From contig JBKCOM010000123.1 of NCBI GenBank assembly GCA_046309775.1, positions 1 to 64,000 of the forward strand: a stretch of DNA of 64,000 nt, given 5' to 3'. Under the pieces are notes generated by a model that was not told the DNA's origin, did not search any database, and saw only the letters and a program-made list of their open reading frames with translations. The position numbers were made by a program, and so were the translations under genes. Every line of letters begins with the position of its first letter. Position 1 is the first letter of the stretch. Below are positions 52,757 to 61,905 of the stretch, one piece after another. The stretch is from JAIXWP01 sp046309775. GTDB taxonomy: Bacteria > Bacteroidota > Bacteroidia > Flavobacteriales_D > Sanyastnellaceae.

Positions 52757-53761
52757 ATGAAAATGAAAATTGGGATATCATGTTGTTTTGTATTACTCAG
52801 TTTTTTGAGTACCGCGCAGGATATACATTTTTCTCAATTTTATCAATCTCCGTTTTCATTGAATCCTGCATTAACAGGGGAGTTCAGTGGTGGCTTGAGA
52901 ATTATTGGTAATCAGCGAACACAATGGAGAAGTATTACAACCCCATTTTCAACCATAGGTATCGCCGCAGACGGGAAAACGGATAAATTTCCAGGAGTAG
53001 CGGCTGGAATAAGTTTTTTTAATGATCGTGCTGGAGACTCTCAATTGACCACCAACTTAATCAATCTTTCTGGAGCCAAGAAGTGGAGTGTTCTTCCAGA
53101 AAAGAAAGGAAACTTATCGGTAGGTTTAATGCTAGGCATTACCTCAATGAGTATTGATTATAGCGCATTGAATTATGACAACCAATGGACTGGTTTATTC
53201 TATGATCCAGGAGCAGCCTCTGGAGAGAGCTTCGCGCGTGATAGTAGGGCTTATATGAATTTTCACACCGGCGCATTTTATTCTCAGGAAGAGGTAAAAG
53301 GCACGTGGGGCGCAGGGTTTAGTATTTTCAATATCACAAGTCCCGACCAAAGTTGGTTTGATCAGGCTTTTGTTCGATTGAGTCCGAGATTCAATTTTCA
53401 CGGATTTTACAATTACAAAATAAACGACATTTGGAGAGTCGAGCCCATGCTGCTTTTGATGGCACAAACTCCACACAGAGAGCTGACCCTCGGTGCAAGG
53501 GGACATTACATTGTGAGCGATAAAGATTGGATGTATCGAAGCTTTTATGGCGGTCTGTTCGCTCGTACACGCGATGCGGGCTACATAGTGGCAGGTGTAA
53601 GATATGATAATTGGGATGTGGGTTTGAGTTATGATCTCAATCTGAGTTCTCTTCGCCCCGCGAGCAACAATCGGGGAGGGCTAGAAATAGGTGTCATTTA
53701 CATCCTTCAGCCGCCTGCAAGAATTGGAGAAATTAAGAAAGTTTGTCCAGATTATATTTAG
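52757..53761 (+). CDS. PorP/SprF-family type IX secretion membrane protein
   Basis: A 334-residue outer-membrane barrel protein with a signal peptide (about 1-20, ending L-S-T-A-Q). The signature is D-I-H-F-S-Q-F-Y-Q-S-P-F-S-L-N-P-A-L-T-G, then R-x-Q-W-R-S-I-T-T-P-F, typical of PorP/SprF. These proteins are needed for surface delivery of neighbouring type B cargo. A TTG at 52751 and ATGs at 52757 and 52763 are in frame; the first ATG is used. It pairs with the preceding 1247-residue adhesin. Confidence 0.93.
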   Translation: MKMKIGISCCFVLLSFLSTAQDIHFSQFYQSPFSLNPALTGEFSGGLRIIGNQRTQWRSITTPFSTIGIAADGKTDKFPGVAAGISFFNDRAGDSQLTTNLINLSGAKKWSVLPEKKGNLSVGLMLGITSMSIDYSALNYDNQWTGLFYDPGAASGESFARDSRAYMNFHTGAFYSQEEVKGTWGAGFSIFNITSPDQSWFDQAFVRLSPRFNFHGFYNYKINDIWRVEPMLLLMAQTPHRELTLGARGHYIVSDKDWMYRSFYGGLFARTRDAGYIVAGVRYDNWDVGLSYDLNLSSLRPASNNRGGLEIGVIYILQPPARIGEIKKVCPDYI

Positions 53762-53780
53762 TGTGTAAGTATCGACGGTC

Positions 53781-53788
53781 TATCTTTG
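53781..53788 (+). promoter_or_regulatory. -7 element very close to a start codon
   Basis: TATCTTTG, exact TAnnTTTG, ends 4 bases before ATG at 53793. The second ATG at 53799 may then be the real start, or the mRNA is leaderless. Confidence 0.5.
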
Positions 53789-53792
53789 AACC

Positions 53793-54137
53793 ATGGAAAT
53801 GGTTAAAAGTAAAAGTAAGTTCAATATCATCCTTGGGGTTATTGTGTTACTTGTTGTCTACAATTTAATTTATTGGTTCAGTAAGTTTTTCGTAGCCGAT
53901 GTGCCTTCATTCATGGTGGCTCTTTATCTTGAATTCAAAAAGAATTGGAGCATTATGGTTTTACTTGAATTCTTAGCAGTAGCTTCAATATTTGTTGATA
54001 CCATTAGCAACTACGATAGTTTAGTGACCAATATCCGACGATTTCGTTTTACAGCGATGGTGCTTTTAACCGCGGCATTTATTGCGCGTTTTATCATTGG
54101 CATGATAGATCTATACGTTGGAGGAGGACTAGATTAA
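53793..54137 (+). CDS. Small membrane protein of unknown function
   Basis: A 114-residue protein with three hydrophobic segments (about 11-29, 47-66 and 87-106) and charged ends. No family is recognised. The start may be 53793 or the second ATG at 53799. It follows the PorP/SprF gene by 31 bases with its own promoter element, and is convergent with meaB. Confidence 0.6.
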   Translation: MEMVKSKSKFNIILGVIVLLVVYNLIYWFSKFFVADVPSFMVALYLEFKKNWSIMVLLEFLAVASIFVDTISNYDSLVTNIRRFRFTAMVLLTAAFIARFIIGMIDLYVGGGLD

Positions 54138-54139
54138 AC

Positions 54140-55168
54140 CTACAAACCGAACATTCGTTCGGCTGCTTGAAATGGCGTAATTTTTTTCTCGCTAAGTTCT
54201 TGTCGAACCGCTTTTAGTTTGCTCTGAAACTCTGGGTTTTCGAAATATTTGCTAAGTATTCGGTCTTTTATATTGTCTTCCATCCATAGAACGTCTTGTT
54301 GATCTCTCAGTTGCTGTAATAAGCCACGTTCTTTAAACCAGCGATGATGTTCTTGAACAATGGCGTAGACATCTTCAATGCCCTTGTTTTCTAAGGCGCT
54401 GCAAGAGCTCACCTTTGGTATCCATCCAGAGGTTTTGGCGGGGTAAAAGTGTAATGCACTGGTGTATTCTGCTTTTGCGCGCATAGCTTTTTTCTCATTT
54501 TCCCCATCTGCTTTCGTTATTATGAGGGCATCACACATTTCCATAATTCCTCTTTTGATTCCTTGCAGCTGGTCGCCAGCGCCGGCGAGCATGAGTAATA
54601 GGAAGAAATCTGTCATTTGATGTACAGCGGTTTCGCTTTGACCAACGCCAACCGTTTCAATAATAATGAAATCAAATCCAGCTGTTTCGCAGAGCAAAAG
54701 GGACTCTTTTGTTTTTCGCGCTACACCGCCAAGAGAATCGGCAGCCGGGGAGGGGCGAATGAATGCATTTGCATTTTGCGAAAGGAGTTCCATTCTTGTT
54801 TTATCACCAAGAATACTTCCTTTGGTAATAGGACTAGATGGGTCAATGGCGAGCACTGCAACGCGATGCTTTTGTTGGGTCAGAAAGGCGCCGAAAGATT
54901 CGATAAAAGTGCTCTTGCCAACGCCTGGCACTCCCGTGATGCCGAGGCGAATGGAATTGCCGGCAAATGGTAAGCATTTTTGAAGAATTTCTTCGCTTAG
55001 TTTTCGATGTTCAGGCTTAGTGCTTTCCACCAACGTAATAGCTTCGGCGAGCAAGCCAATGCTGCCATTTCGAATACCTTCAAAATAGAAATTGGCATCC
55101 TGAAGACGCTGCTTATGTTTTATTCGATCAAGTGCTTTACTTGCGGCCTTATTTCTGGCGTTGCTCAT
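54140..55168 (-). CDS. meaB: Methylmalonyl-CoA mutase-associated GTPase MeaB
   Basis: A 342-residue G3E-type GTPase that protects and loads the B12 cofactor of methylmalonyl-CoA mutase. The Walker A motif G-V-P-G-V-G-K-S-T is at about residues 81-89 from this start. D-P-S-S-P and E-T-V-G-V-G-Q-S-E (about 158-166) follow, and T-K-A-D for the guanine base. The frame is open to 55207, but the extra 13 residues are Phe-rich and lie over a near-consensus promoter, so ATG at 55168 is preferred. No mutase genes are nearby. Confidence 0.93.
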   Translation of the reverse strand: MSNARNKAASKALDRIKHKQRLQDANFYFEGIRNGSIGLLAEAITLVESTKPEHRKLSEEILQKCLPFAGNSIRLGITGVPGVGKSTFIESFGAFLTQQKHRVAVLAIDPSSPITKGSILGDKTRMELLSQNANAFIRPSPAADSLGGVARKTKESLLLCETAGFDFIIIETVGVGQSETAVHQMTDFFLLLMLAGAGDQLQGIKRGIMEMCDALIITKADGENEKKAMRAKAEYTSALHFYPAKTSGWIPKVSSCSALENKGIEDVYAIVQEHHRWFKERGLLQQLRDQQDVLWMEDNIKDRILSKYFENPEFQSKLKAVRQELSEKKITPFQAAERMFGL

Positions 55169-55233
55169 ATTCTGTTTCAAAGAGAAACAAAAAAAATGGA
55201 ACATCAAAATCTATTGATTAAATTCGCCCTTAA

Positions 55234-55701
55234 ATGAGACCAATACTCTTAATAGTCCTAATATTTATTTGCGGTTGTGCTGCCAGTCCCGACTATACAG
55301 GCTCATTTGACCTATCAAAACTACATGGTCGGTGGGAGTCATTGAATCAAAATACAACGCAAATAGAAGAATGGGGGGTCATTGCGGAAGGTGATTTGCG
55401 CGGTCGTGGTTTTGTTTTAGAAGGAAAAGATACCACCTTTATTGAATTCCTTTCAATTAAGGAAATCGACGATACACTGCGTTATTTGGCTCAGGTTTCG
55501 GATCAGAATGATGGTGAAACAGTGGAGTTTAAAATGCGCTCCCAATCAAAAAATGTTATTGAGTTTGCGAATCCAGCACATGACTTTCCTAAACGGATAG
55601 TCTACGAAATAGAGGCAGACAGCGTGTTGCATACCTTTATTGAAGGTCCACGTGATGGACGCACAGTACGGATTAACTTTGACTACATCCGAAGAAAATA
55701 G
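55234..55701 (+). CDS. DUF6265-like lipoprotein
   Basis: A 155-residue exported protein. The signal ends in I-F-I-C-G-C, a lipobox with Cys15. The mature part resembles DUF6265, a small lipocalin-like beta fold, with L-H-G-R-W-E-S-L near the start and F-A-N-P-A-H-D-F-P-K-R-I-V-Y later. The function is unknown. Its stop at 55701 abuts the stop of the convergent receiver-domain gene. Confidence 0.75.
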   Translation: MRPILLIVLIFICGCAASPDYTGSFDLSKLHGRWESLNQNTTQIEEWGVIAEGDLRGRGFVLEGKDTTFIEFLSIKEIDDTLRYLAQVSDQNDGETVEFKMRSQSKNVIEFANPAHDFPKRIVYEIEADSVLHTFIEGPRDGRTVRINFDYIRRK

Positions 55702-56094
55702 CTATACACCAGATATTATTTCATTGAAATTGTCCATCGTAACGGGCTTATAATAATAGCCTTTGATACAAGAGTAGGCCTTGGATTTTTTGACATCATT
55801 AGTGTCTATTGAACTTGTCATGATTACGATCGGAAGTGAGCTATTGCTGAATTCTTCCACGAAGTAGTCGAGAAATTCCCAGCCATCCATCACTGGCATA
55901 TTGATGTCAAGCATAATTAGATCTGGAAATGGCTGTCCTTCATCTCTGCGCTTGCGCATCTGTTGTATGGGAAGTTTGCCATTGTGAAAGGCCACCGTGA
56001 TATTAGCAAATTGACCTCTTTCAATCAGTTTTCTCAATAACATGCTTGTGATAGGATCATCCTCAATCACCCATATTTCATTAATTTTTTTCAC
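55702..56094 (-). CDS. Single-domain response regulator (receiver), GTG start
   Basis: A 130-residue receiver protein without output domain. Motifs: W-V-I-E-D-D-P (acidic pocket), phospho-acceptor Asp63 in L-D-I-N-M-P-V-M-D-G-W, Thr in I-M-T-S-S, Lys in Y-K-P-V. The start is GTG at 56094, 14 bases before the kinase stop in a different frame, so both are coupled. The longer frame to 56238 runs inside the kinase and lacks homology. It probably receives phosphate from the overlapping kinase and passes it on, or acts as a docking switch. Confidence 0.88.
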   Translation of the reverse strand: MKKINEIWVIEDDPITSMLLRKLIERGQFANITVAFHNGKLPIQQMRKRRDEGQPFPDLIMLDINMPVMDGWEFLDYFVEEFSNSSLPIVIMTSSIDTNDVKKSKAYSCIKGYYYKPVTMDNFNEIISGV

Positions 56095-59000
56095 GAAAAT
56101 AGATTTTAAAGGTTGTTCCAATACCAACTTCACTTTCAACGTCAATCTTTCCGCCCATTGCTTCAATTTGAGTTTTGGTAATATACAAGCCAAATCCGCG
56201 TGCATCTTCATTGCCGTGGAAAGTCTTATACATACCAAACAACTTATGAGCGTGTTTGCTCAAATCAATCCCAAGTCCATTATCTGAAATTGATAAAATG
56301 ATATAATTCGTAATATGTTCGATAGAAATTTTAATACAGCACGAACGATCGGGCGAACGATATCGAATCGCGTTGCTTAACATATTCAATAATATGCTGT
56401 CGAGATAGGTGGGCACTGCATGAATATATAGATCTTCGGGAACATTATTTTCCACCTGAACTTGAAGTTGGAAGATTGACGCGTTTAAACTTTGAAGCGC
56501 TTTGTTGACTTCATGATGAAGGCGCAGAGGCTCTTTCGTTTTATCAGTGCTCTCTTCGATATTGATGATATCGCTCAAGTTGCGAATGGTTTCTTCGAGC
56601 TTTTGAGTGCTTATCTTGAGCATGCTGATGAAGTTGTTTTTTTCTTCTTCATCTTGAGTTTCAGAGATAAATTCGGCTAATGAAATCAGATTGGCACTGT
56701 GCGATCGAATATTGTGCGATACGATGTGGGAGAAGGATTTTAGCTTGAAATTTTGATCACTAGTAATTTTAAGCAATGTTTGTGCGCGCTCGAGATTCTC
56801 AAGTTGTTCAGAAATATCATATCCCACACAAAGTACTTCGATTGGTTCTCCATTTGCGTTTGTGATGGCTCGGAATTCCCAACGCCCCCCCTTCATGCTG
56901 CCGTCGCGGGTTGGTTTGCGAATAATTACCTCATGTGGTGCGTTGGGTTCTGTGAAACACTTGTTTACAGTATCAACGGTTTTTGCCAGATCATCAGGAT
57001 GTATTGTGGTCATTGAGTTGACACCAATGACTTCATCACCAAAACCAAAGAAGTATTTGAAATGCTCATTGGCGTAAGTGTAGAATCCTTGCATATCCGT
57101 TTTTATGATGAACACATTCTGTGAATCAAGAATGTTTTTATAGGACTTAGCGAGGTCAAAGGCTTGTTTTTCGGAAGCAATAAGACTTTCCTCAATACTT
57201 TTTTCTTTTGTTACATCGCGAGCAACACCCAAAAAGAGTTGTTCACCATCTGACTGGAATATCTTTCCTTTCGCTGCGTACCATCTCCATTTTCCATCAG
57301 CATGCATTACTCGGTAATTAATGGGGTCGCGATAGGGCTCATTATTAAAAGCCTTTTCAATGTAATGATAACAAGCAGCCAAATCTTCACGATGCACTAC
57401 CGCACCAAAACTCGCGCCTATCATCTGTTCCATCTTATAACCAAGTATATCCTCGCTATTAGGAGTGATGTATTTGAAATTTCCGTTTCGGTCTAAAGTG
57501 AAAATAATGTCATTGAGATTTTCGACAAAGGATCTGAATTTGGACTCACTTTCCTGAAGTTGTGCCTCTGTTTTTTTTCGTTCTGAAATATCTTGAATGG
57601 AACCAAACATTCGAACGCATCGTCCTTCACTCCATTCTCCTTTACCAGTCACCAATACCCAAACTTCATTTCCTTCTTTGTCAATTATTTGAAATTCATC
57701 TGCAAAAGGCGTTTGTTCTTTTACCAAAGCAGTGAGGGCTTCCTTTATCCTTTCTCTATTTTTTCCCTCCTTGTAAAATTGAATCACGTCTTCTGATTGT
57801 GGAATGAAGTCCTCTGGAAGTTTGTGAATGGCTTTGGTGACTGAAGACCAATAAAGTTTATTTTGACTTAAATCCATCTCCCAACCTCCAACTCGCGCCA
57901 CCTCGTTGGTTTGTTCCAACATTCGGCGTACACGATGGTGTTTTCTCTCTTCCTTTTTTCTTTGTGAGATATCAACGAGTAGGACATTCCAAAGGCGACT
58001 ATTATCTTCCAAGACTCTGAATGAACCACTACCATAGAGCCACACAATAACTCCCTCAATAATCACACGGAATTCACAGTTCCAAATTTCTTTTGATTTA
58101 ATCGCGAGCTCAAATGATTCCTTCACCTTCAGCTGATCTTCTGGATGAATAAGCTGACTAATTATGTCAATGGTGAGATTCGGAAATTTACCTAATGAGG
58201 GTATTTCTTCTATACCCTTGCTAGCATAGAGTAACTTTGTTTCGCCTGCGTCATTGGCAACAAATCGTAATATAAGTCCAGGAACATTCTTGCTGACTTC
58301 AGAAAAGATTTGCTTGCTTTCAAGGAGTTCTTTTTCGATACGAATTTGTTCGGTGATATCATCACCACTTCCGTAGAGCAATTCATTTTTATAAATCGCC
58401 TTCCATTCAATTACTCGATACGATCCGTCTTTATGTTGGATGCGAACTGTAAACTTGGCGATGGGTTCTCCGTGAACAATGGATAATAGTTTTTTTCTGG
58501 TATGAGGCCAATCTTCTGGATGAACAATAGACTCAAAAGTTTTGCCGAGAATATCACTGGGATAATATTCAAGAATATTTTTAAATGCCAGATTTACCCT
58601 AAGGAATTCTCCGCGCACATGGCCGATGCAAAACAGTTGATTGGATAATAAAAAGAAATCTTGAAAGAGCGTTAGGTTATCATCTCCACCCTTTTGGTTC
58701 TCGATTTCTTGTGTGATATCCGTGTGCATTCCCATCAGTGCGCTGGCAGCGCCGCTTTCGTCTTTAATGGCAATGGCTCTGCAACGAATCCAAATGGTAG
58801 AATCGTCATTTTTGCGAAATCTTCCAACAATATCATATTTATCGCTCGTGCCTTTTGCGACTTCAGCAAAATAATTTAATCCTGTCTTTAAATCATCAGG
58901 ATGGACAAGCTTTTGCCATTCTGTTGTTTTATTTGATGCTTCATCTCCTGCAACACCGAGAGTTTCCCAGAAATTGTTAGTAGCATAAGTAATTGACGGA

Positions 59001-59122
59001 TTGTTCAGATATACCAACCATAATCCATTATCCACACCGGTGGTAAGTAGGTGACGCACATCCTCATTTGTTTCAATGAGCGATTGGATTAATGAATGGC
59101 CTTCTAGTGTTTGGCTGTTCAC
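56081..59122 (-). CDS. Multi-PAS sensor histidine kinase, GTG start
   Basis: A 1013-residue sensor kinase. Six PAS regions fill residues about 25-770 (boundaries near 140, 265, 392, 516, 641), several ending in D-I-T/S-E-x-type PAC motifs. The kinase core at about 785-1013 has the His box F-S-H-I-V-S-H-N-I-R-S-H, N box N-M-L-S-N-A-I-R-Y, G1 D-N-G-L-G-I-D and G2 G-F-G-L-Y-I. No membrane helix is seen, so it senses inside the cell. The start is GTG at 59122; a promoter element 31 bases upstream supports it. It overlaps the receiver gene and likely phosphorylates its product. Confidence 0.9.
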   Translation of the reverse strand: MNSQTLEGHSLIQSLIETNEDVRHLLTTGVDNGLWLVYLNNPSITYATNNFWETLGVAGDEASNKTTEWQKLVHPDDLKTGLNYFAEVAKGTSDKYDIVGRFRKNDDSTIWIRCRAIAIKDESGAASALMGMHTDITQEIENQKGGDDNLTLFQDFFLLSNQLFCIGHVRGEFLRVNLAFKNILEYYPSDILGKTFESIVHPEDWPHTRKKLLSIVHGEPIAKFTVRIQHKDGSYRVIEWKAIYKNELLYGSGDDITEQIRIEKELLESKQIFSEVSKNVPGLILRFVANDAGETKLLYASKGIEEIPSLGKFPNLTIDIISQLIHPEDQLKVKESFELAIKSKEIWNCEFRVIIEGVIVWLYGSGSFRVLEDNSRLWNVLLVDISQRKKEERKHHRVRRMLEQTNEVARVGGWEMDLSQNKLYWSSVTKAIHKLPEDFIPQSEDVIQFYKEGKNRERIKEALTALVKEQTPFADEFQIIDKEGNEVWVLVTGKGEWSEGRCVRMFGSIQDISERKKTEAQLQESESKFRSFVENLNDIIFTLDRNGNFKYITPNSEDILGYKMEQMIGASFGAVVHREDLAACYHYIEKAFNNEPYRDPINYRVMHADGKWRWYAAKGKIFQSDGEQLFLGVARDVTKEKSIEESLIASEKQAFDLAKSYKNILDSQNVFIIKTDMQGFYTYANEHFKYFFGFGDEVIGVNSMTTIHPDDLAKTVDTVNKCFTEPNAPHEVIIRKPTRDGSMKGGRWEFRAITNANGEPIEVLCVGYDISEQLENLERAQTLLKITSDQNFKLKSFSHIVSHNIRSHSANLISLAEFISETQDEEEKNNFISMLKISTQKLEETIRNLSDIINIEESTDKTKEPLRLHHEVNKALQSLNASIFQLQVQVENNVPEDLYIHAVPTYLDSILLNMLSNAIRYRSPDRSCCIKISIEHITNYIILSISDNGLGIDLSKHAHKLFGMYKTFHGNEDARGFGLYITKTQIEAMGGKIDVESEVGIGTTFKIYFREKN

Positions 59123-59152
59123 AAGAGAAAAGGTTTAATCAAGAGTTCATTC

Positions 59153-59160
59153 CAAAGTTA
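59153..59160 (-). promoter_or_regulatory. -7 promoter element of the multi-PAS kinase
   Basis: TAACTTTG on the minus strand, exact TAnnTTTG, ends 30 bases before the GTG at 59122. Confidence 0.55.
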
Positions 59161-59215
59161 AGAAAAAACACTTACCAAAGAAAAGATAAACTGCAGTTAC
59201 TCTTTTATTGGAGTG

Positions 59216-60952
59216 TTAAAACTGGAAATAGATAAATGGCTGCAATTCACCAGTGGTGATTTGATAGCAGAAGACGACAGCAAGTAGGGCAGCTAAAGCC
59301 ATTAAAGGAATGGGTAGGCGGCTGAAATGATTACGATACGATTCCTTAAAATTCTCTGGAAGCCAGTGAATAATCATTCCCACGGCAATGACCATGAATA
59401 CCTTCCAATAGAAGGAAATGACATTCGGAGCGAGTGTCCAGTCCATTTTCAAAAATATCATCTCCAGCATTTTGAGGGCAGAGGTAAATTCTGAACTTAT
59501 ATCGTGCTTTTCTTCCATTTCACTCCAGCCATTGTTGCTGCCGGTGCGGAACCAAACGCGTGTAAATGAGATGAATAGAAATGTGAGCGTAATCCCAATG
59601 GCCCTATTGTACCAACGCGTTTTATCGCTCCATGGGCTGACCTTTGTCCACAATTTTGAAACCACTAGCCCAAGCCCATTGAGTCCTCCCCAGATAATAA
59701 AGTTCCAGCTTGCGCCATGCCAGAACCCTCCCACAAGCATCGTAATCATGAGGTTTACATTGGTGTCAAGCCATTTTTTAAATGAAGCGATTAAAGCACT
59801 TATTATGATCAATGTCAATACCAGCACCGCTGCAATGACAACAGCAATCCATGATCCAGAGAGCAACGTAAATAACAATATGAAAGCGGAGATAATGATG
59901 TAAGATGCCAATGTGCCTTGCTTGTTACCTCCAAGAGGAATATAGAGATAATCTCTCAACCATCCGGAAAGACTGATATGCCAACGCCTCCAGAAGTCTG
60001 AGATGTCATGAGCTTTATAGGGTGAGTTGAAGTTCTTGTTGAGCCTAAAGCCAAAAAGTAGGGAAATCCCAATGGCCATATCTGTATATCCACTGAAATC
60101 GGCATAGACTTGAAGACTATAGCCAAGAATTGCAGCTAGATTTTCAAAGCCGCTATAGGCCTCAGGTGCAGCGAAAACGCGATCGAGGAAGTTGACTGCA
60201 ATAAAATCGGAAAGCACAAGCTTTTTAATCAACCCATTCAGTATCCAAAAAACAGCAATACCAAATTCATGGCGCGAAAGTCTGTACTCCTGATATAGCT
60301 GAGGTATAAACTCGGTAGATCGAACGATGGGACCCGCTACCAATTGAGGAAAGAACGAAACGAAGAACGCAAAATCGGTAAAGCGCTTGAGCGGCTCAAG
60401 TTTTCCTCTATAAATTTCAACGGTATAACTTATGCTTTGGAAGGTAAAGAATGAAATTCCAACGGGAAGTATTATTTTATCGATACTAAAATGGGTGCCG
60501 AAAAAACTATTGCTCCAATGTGCAATGACATTGAATGCTTGATGATCGGTGGCAAATAATTGATTGAAAGCATCGGTAAAGAAATAGGCGTATTTGAAGT
60601 AGGAGAGAATGCCTAGGTTCATGAGAATGCTCGCCACTAAGAGGAACTTACGCTTGGTTTGATTCTTTAAATCGAAAAGAATTTTTCCGATTAAAAAATC
60701 CCACAGAGCGGTAAACAGCAAAAGAAGAAAATATAAGTCAGTTGTTTTATAGTAAAAGAAGATGCTCACCACAAAAAGGAATCCATGACGAAGTGCCTTT
60801 TGTTTGTAGACAAAAGCATCAACTAACAGCACGAAAAATAGGAATATCCAGAATTTTTCGGCTGTAAAAATGAAAGGTGATTTTGGATCAAAAAGAAAGA
60901 AACTCCAAAGTTCAACTTTGAATAATTCAAGCCAGTTGATGGTATCGCTCAC
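59216..60952 (-). CDS. MBOAT-family O-acyltransferase, GTG start
   Basis: A 578-residue membrane protein of the DltB/AlgI group that moves acyl groups (often acetyl) onto surface polymers. There are about ten membrane segments. The hallmark region G-F-W-H-G-A-S-W-N-F contains the active His (about 412), and D-F-W-R-R-W-H-I-S-L-S occurs earlier (about 325-335). The start must be GTG at 60952: an in-frame stop lies 12 bases upstream and no ATG is near. A dedicated SGNH partner usually sits alongside, but none does here; an SGNH gene is at 31236. Confidence 0.9.
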   Translation of the reverse strand: MSDTINWLELFKVELWSFFLFDPKSPFIFTAEKFWIFLFFVLLVDAFVYKQKALRHGFLFVVSIFFYYKTTDLYFLLLLFTALWDFLIGKILFDLKNQTKRKFLLVASILMNLGILSYFKYAYFFTDAFNQLFATDHQAFNVIAHWSNSFFGTHFSIDKIILPVGISFFTFQSISYTVEIYRGKLEPLKRFTDFAFFVSFFPQLVAGPIVRSTEFIPQLYQEYRLSRHEFGIAVFWILNGLIKKLVLSDFIAVNFLDRVFAAPEAYSGFENLAAILGYSLQVYADFSGYTDMAIGISLLFGFRLNKNFNSPYKAHDISDFWRRWHISLSGWLRDYLYIPLGGNKQGTLASYIIISAFILLFTLLSGSWIAVVIAAVLVLTLIIISALIASFKKWLDTNVNLMITMLVGGFWHGASWNFIIWGGLNGLGLVVSKLWTKVSPWSDKTRWYNRAIGITLTFLFISFTRVWFRTGSNNGWSEMEEKHDISSEFTSALKMLEMIFLKMDWTLAPNVISFYWKVFMVIAVGMIIHWLPENFKESYRNHFSRLPIPLMALAALLAVVFCYQITTGELQPFIYFQF

Positions 60953-60974
60953 GGTGGCGCGGTGTTATTAGGAC

Positions 60975-61817
60975 TTAATTTTTTTCTCCTTTGTTGAGCT
61001 TGACTCCAAACTTGGTGATCACCACTTTTTGTTCTTTATATAAAACTCCCACTGCCTTTTTGAAGGTCTTCTTTGACATTCTTAAGCGAAGTTTTATTTC
61101 TTCTGGATCACTGTCGTCATTGAGGCGAATGTAGCCATTATTGTTTTCGAGAAACTCCATGAGTCTATTTTTCGCATCGATGATGAGTTCTTCACCTTCT
61201 TTGCTCATGCTGACTTGTATATCTCTACCTTCAATTTTTCTTACATAACATTTGATTTTATCTCCTTCTCTTAAGGTACGCAACATCTCTTGGGTGAAGA
61301 TGATTCCTAAAAATTTCCCATTGATGATAACTCTTCTGCCGATGTCGATTTTGTCGGCAACAATCACATCTACTTCTTGACCACGTTCTAAATCGATAAA
61401 GTCATTCTTGAAATACATGCTAAGTCGGGTGGAAGCAAATAGTCGCTCATTTTTGTGATCTACTTGTAATGTTACCAGTGCTAGTTTTCCAGCTTCTAGC
61501 GGAACGCGCATCTCGCGCATTGGAATAAGCATGTCGCGCTTGGTGCCTATGTGAATGAATGCACCCAATTGATTTACCGTTGCAATTCGAAAACTTCCCA
61601 CTTCGCCCACTTGAATGTCTGGTAATCGGGTGGTAGCTTCCAATTCTCTTTCTTCATTGTAAAATGTAAACACTTTCACCATGTCTCCGGGCTGCAAGGG
61701 TTCTTTTACATCGCGCTTTGGTAGAGAGATGGTGTACGCCTCGGTACCCAGTAAATAGCACTTATTATTCTCATCGAATACAGGTAGTTCCTGTATTTTC
61801 CCAGCGGGAATTCTCAT
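60975..61817 (-). CDS. CvfB-like S1-domain RNA-binding protein
   Basis: A 280-residue protein with tandem S1-like domains (about 1-210). Marks are V-N-Q-L-G-A-F-I-H-I-G-T-K-R-D-M-L-I-P (about 81-99) and the G-D-K-I-K-C-Y-V-R-K-I-E strand. A C-terminal winged-helix part spans about 215-280 (M-S-K-K-T-F-K-K-A-V-G-V-L-Y-K-E-Q-K). The overall layout matches CvfB, a regulator of virulence and RNA in Staphylococcus. The role in this organism is unknown. It is 22 bases from the MBOAT gene and reads in the same direction, perhaps one operon. Confidence 0.85.
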   Translation of the reverse strand: MRIPAGKIQELPVFDENNKCYLLGTEAYTISLPKRDVKEPLQPGDMVKVFTFYNEERELEATTRLPDIQVGEVGSFRIATVNQLGAFIHIGTKRDMLIPMREMRVPLEAGKLALVTLQVDHKNERLFASTRLSMYFKNDFIDLERGQEVDVIVADKIDIGRRVIINGKFLGIIFTQEMLRTLREGDKIKCYVRKIEGRDIQVSMSKEGEELIIDAKNRLMEFLENNNGYIRLNDDSDPEEIKLRLRMSKKTFKKAVGVLYKEQKVVITKFGVKLNKGEKN

Positions 61818-61905
61818 ATTTGTTTTTTTGCAAAGGTGGTGATTGTCTTGTTTTATTGCAAAAAGTATATTATTTTCGTTGCTCTTCTAACTAATCCGCT
61901 GGACC

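Noticed and set aside
56095..56238. Upstream extension of the receiver-domain gene
   Set aside because: The extra residues are the out-of-frame kinase sequence; GTG at 56094 gives a normal receiver start.
59418..59903. Plus-strand frame of 161 codons inside the MBOAT gene
   Set aside because: Antisense shadow of a well supported membrane protein gene; no homology and no promoter.
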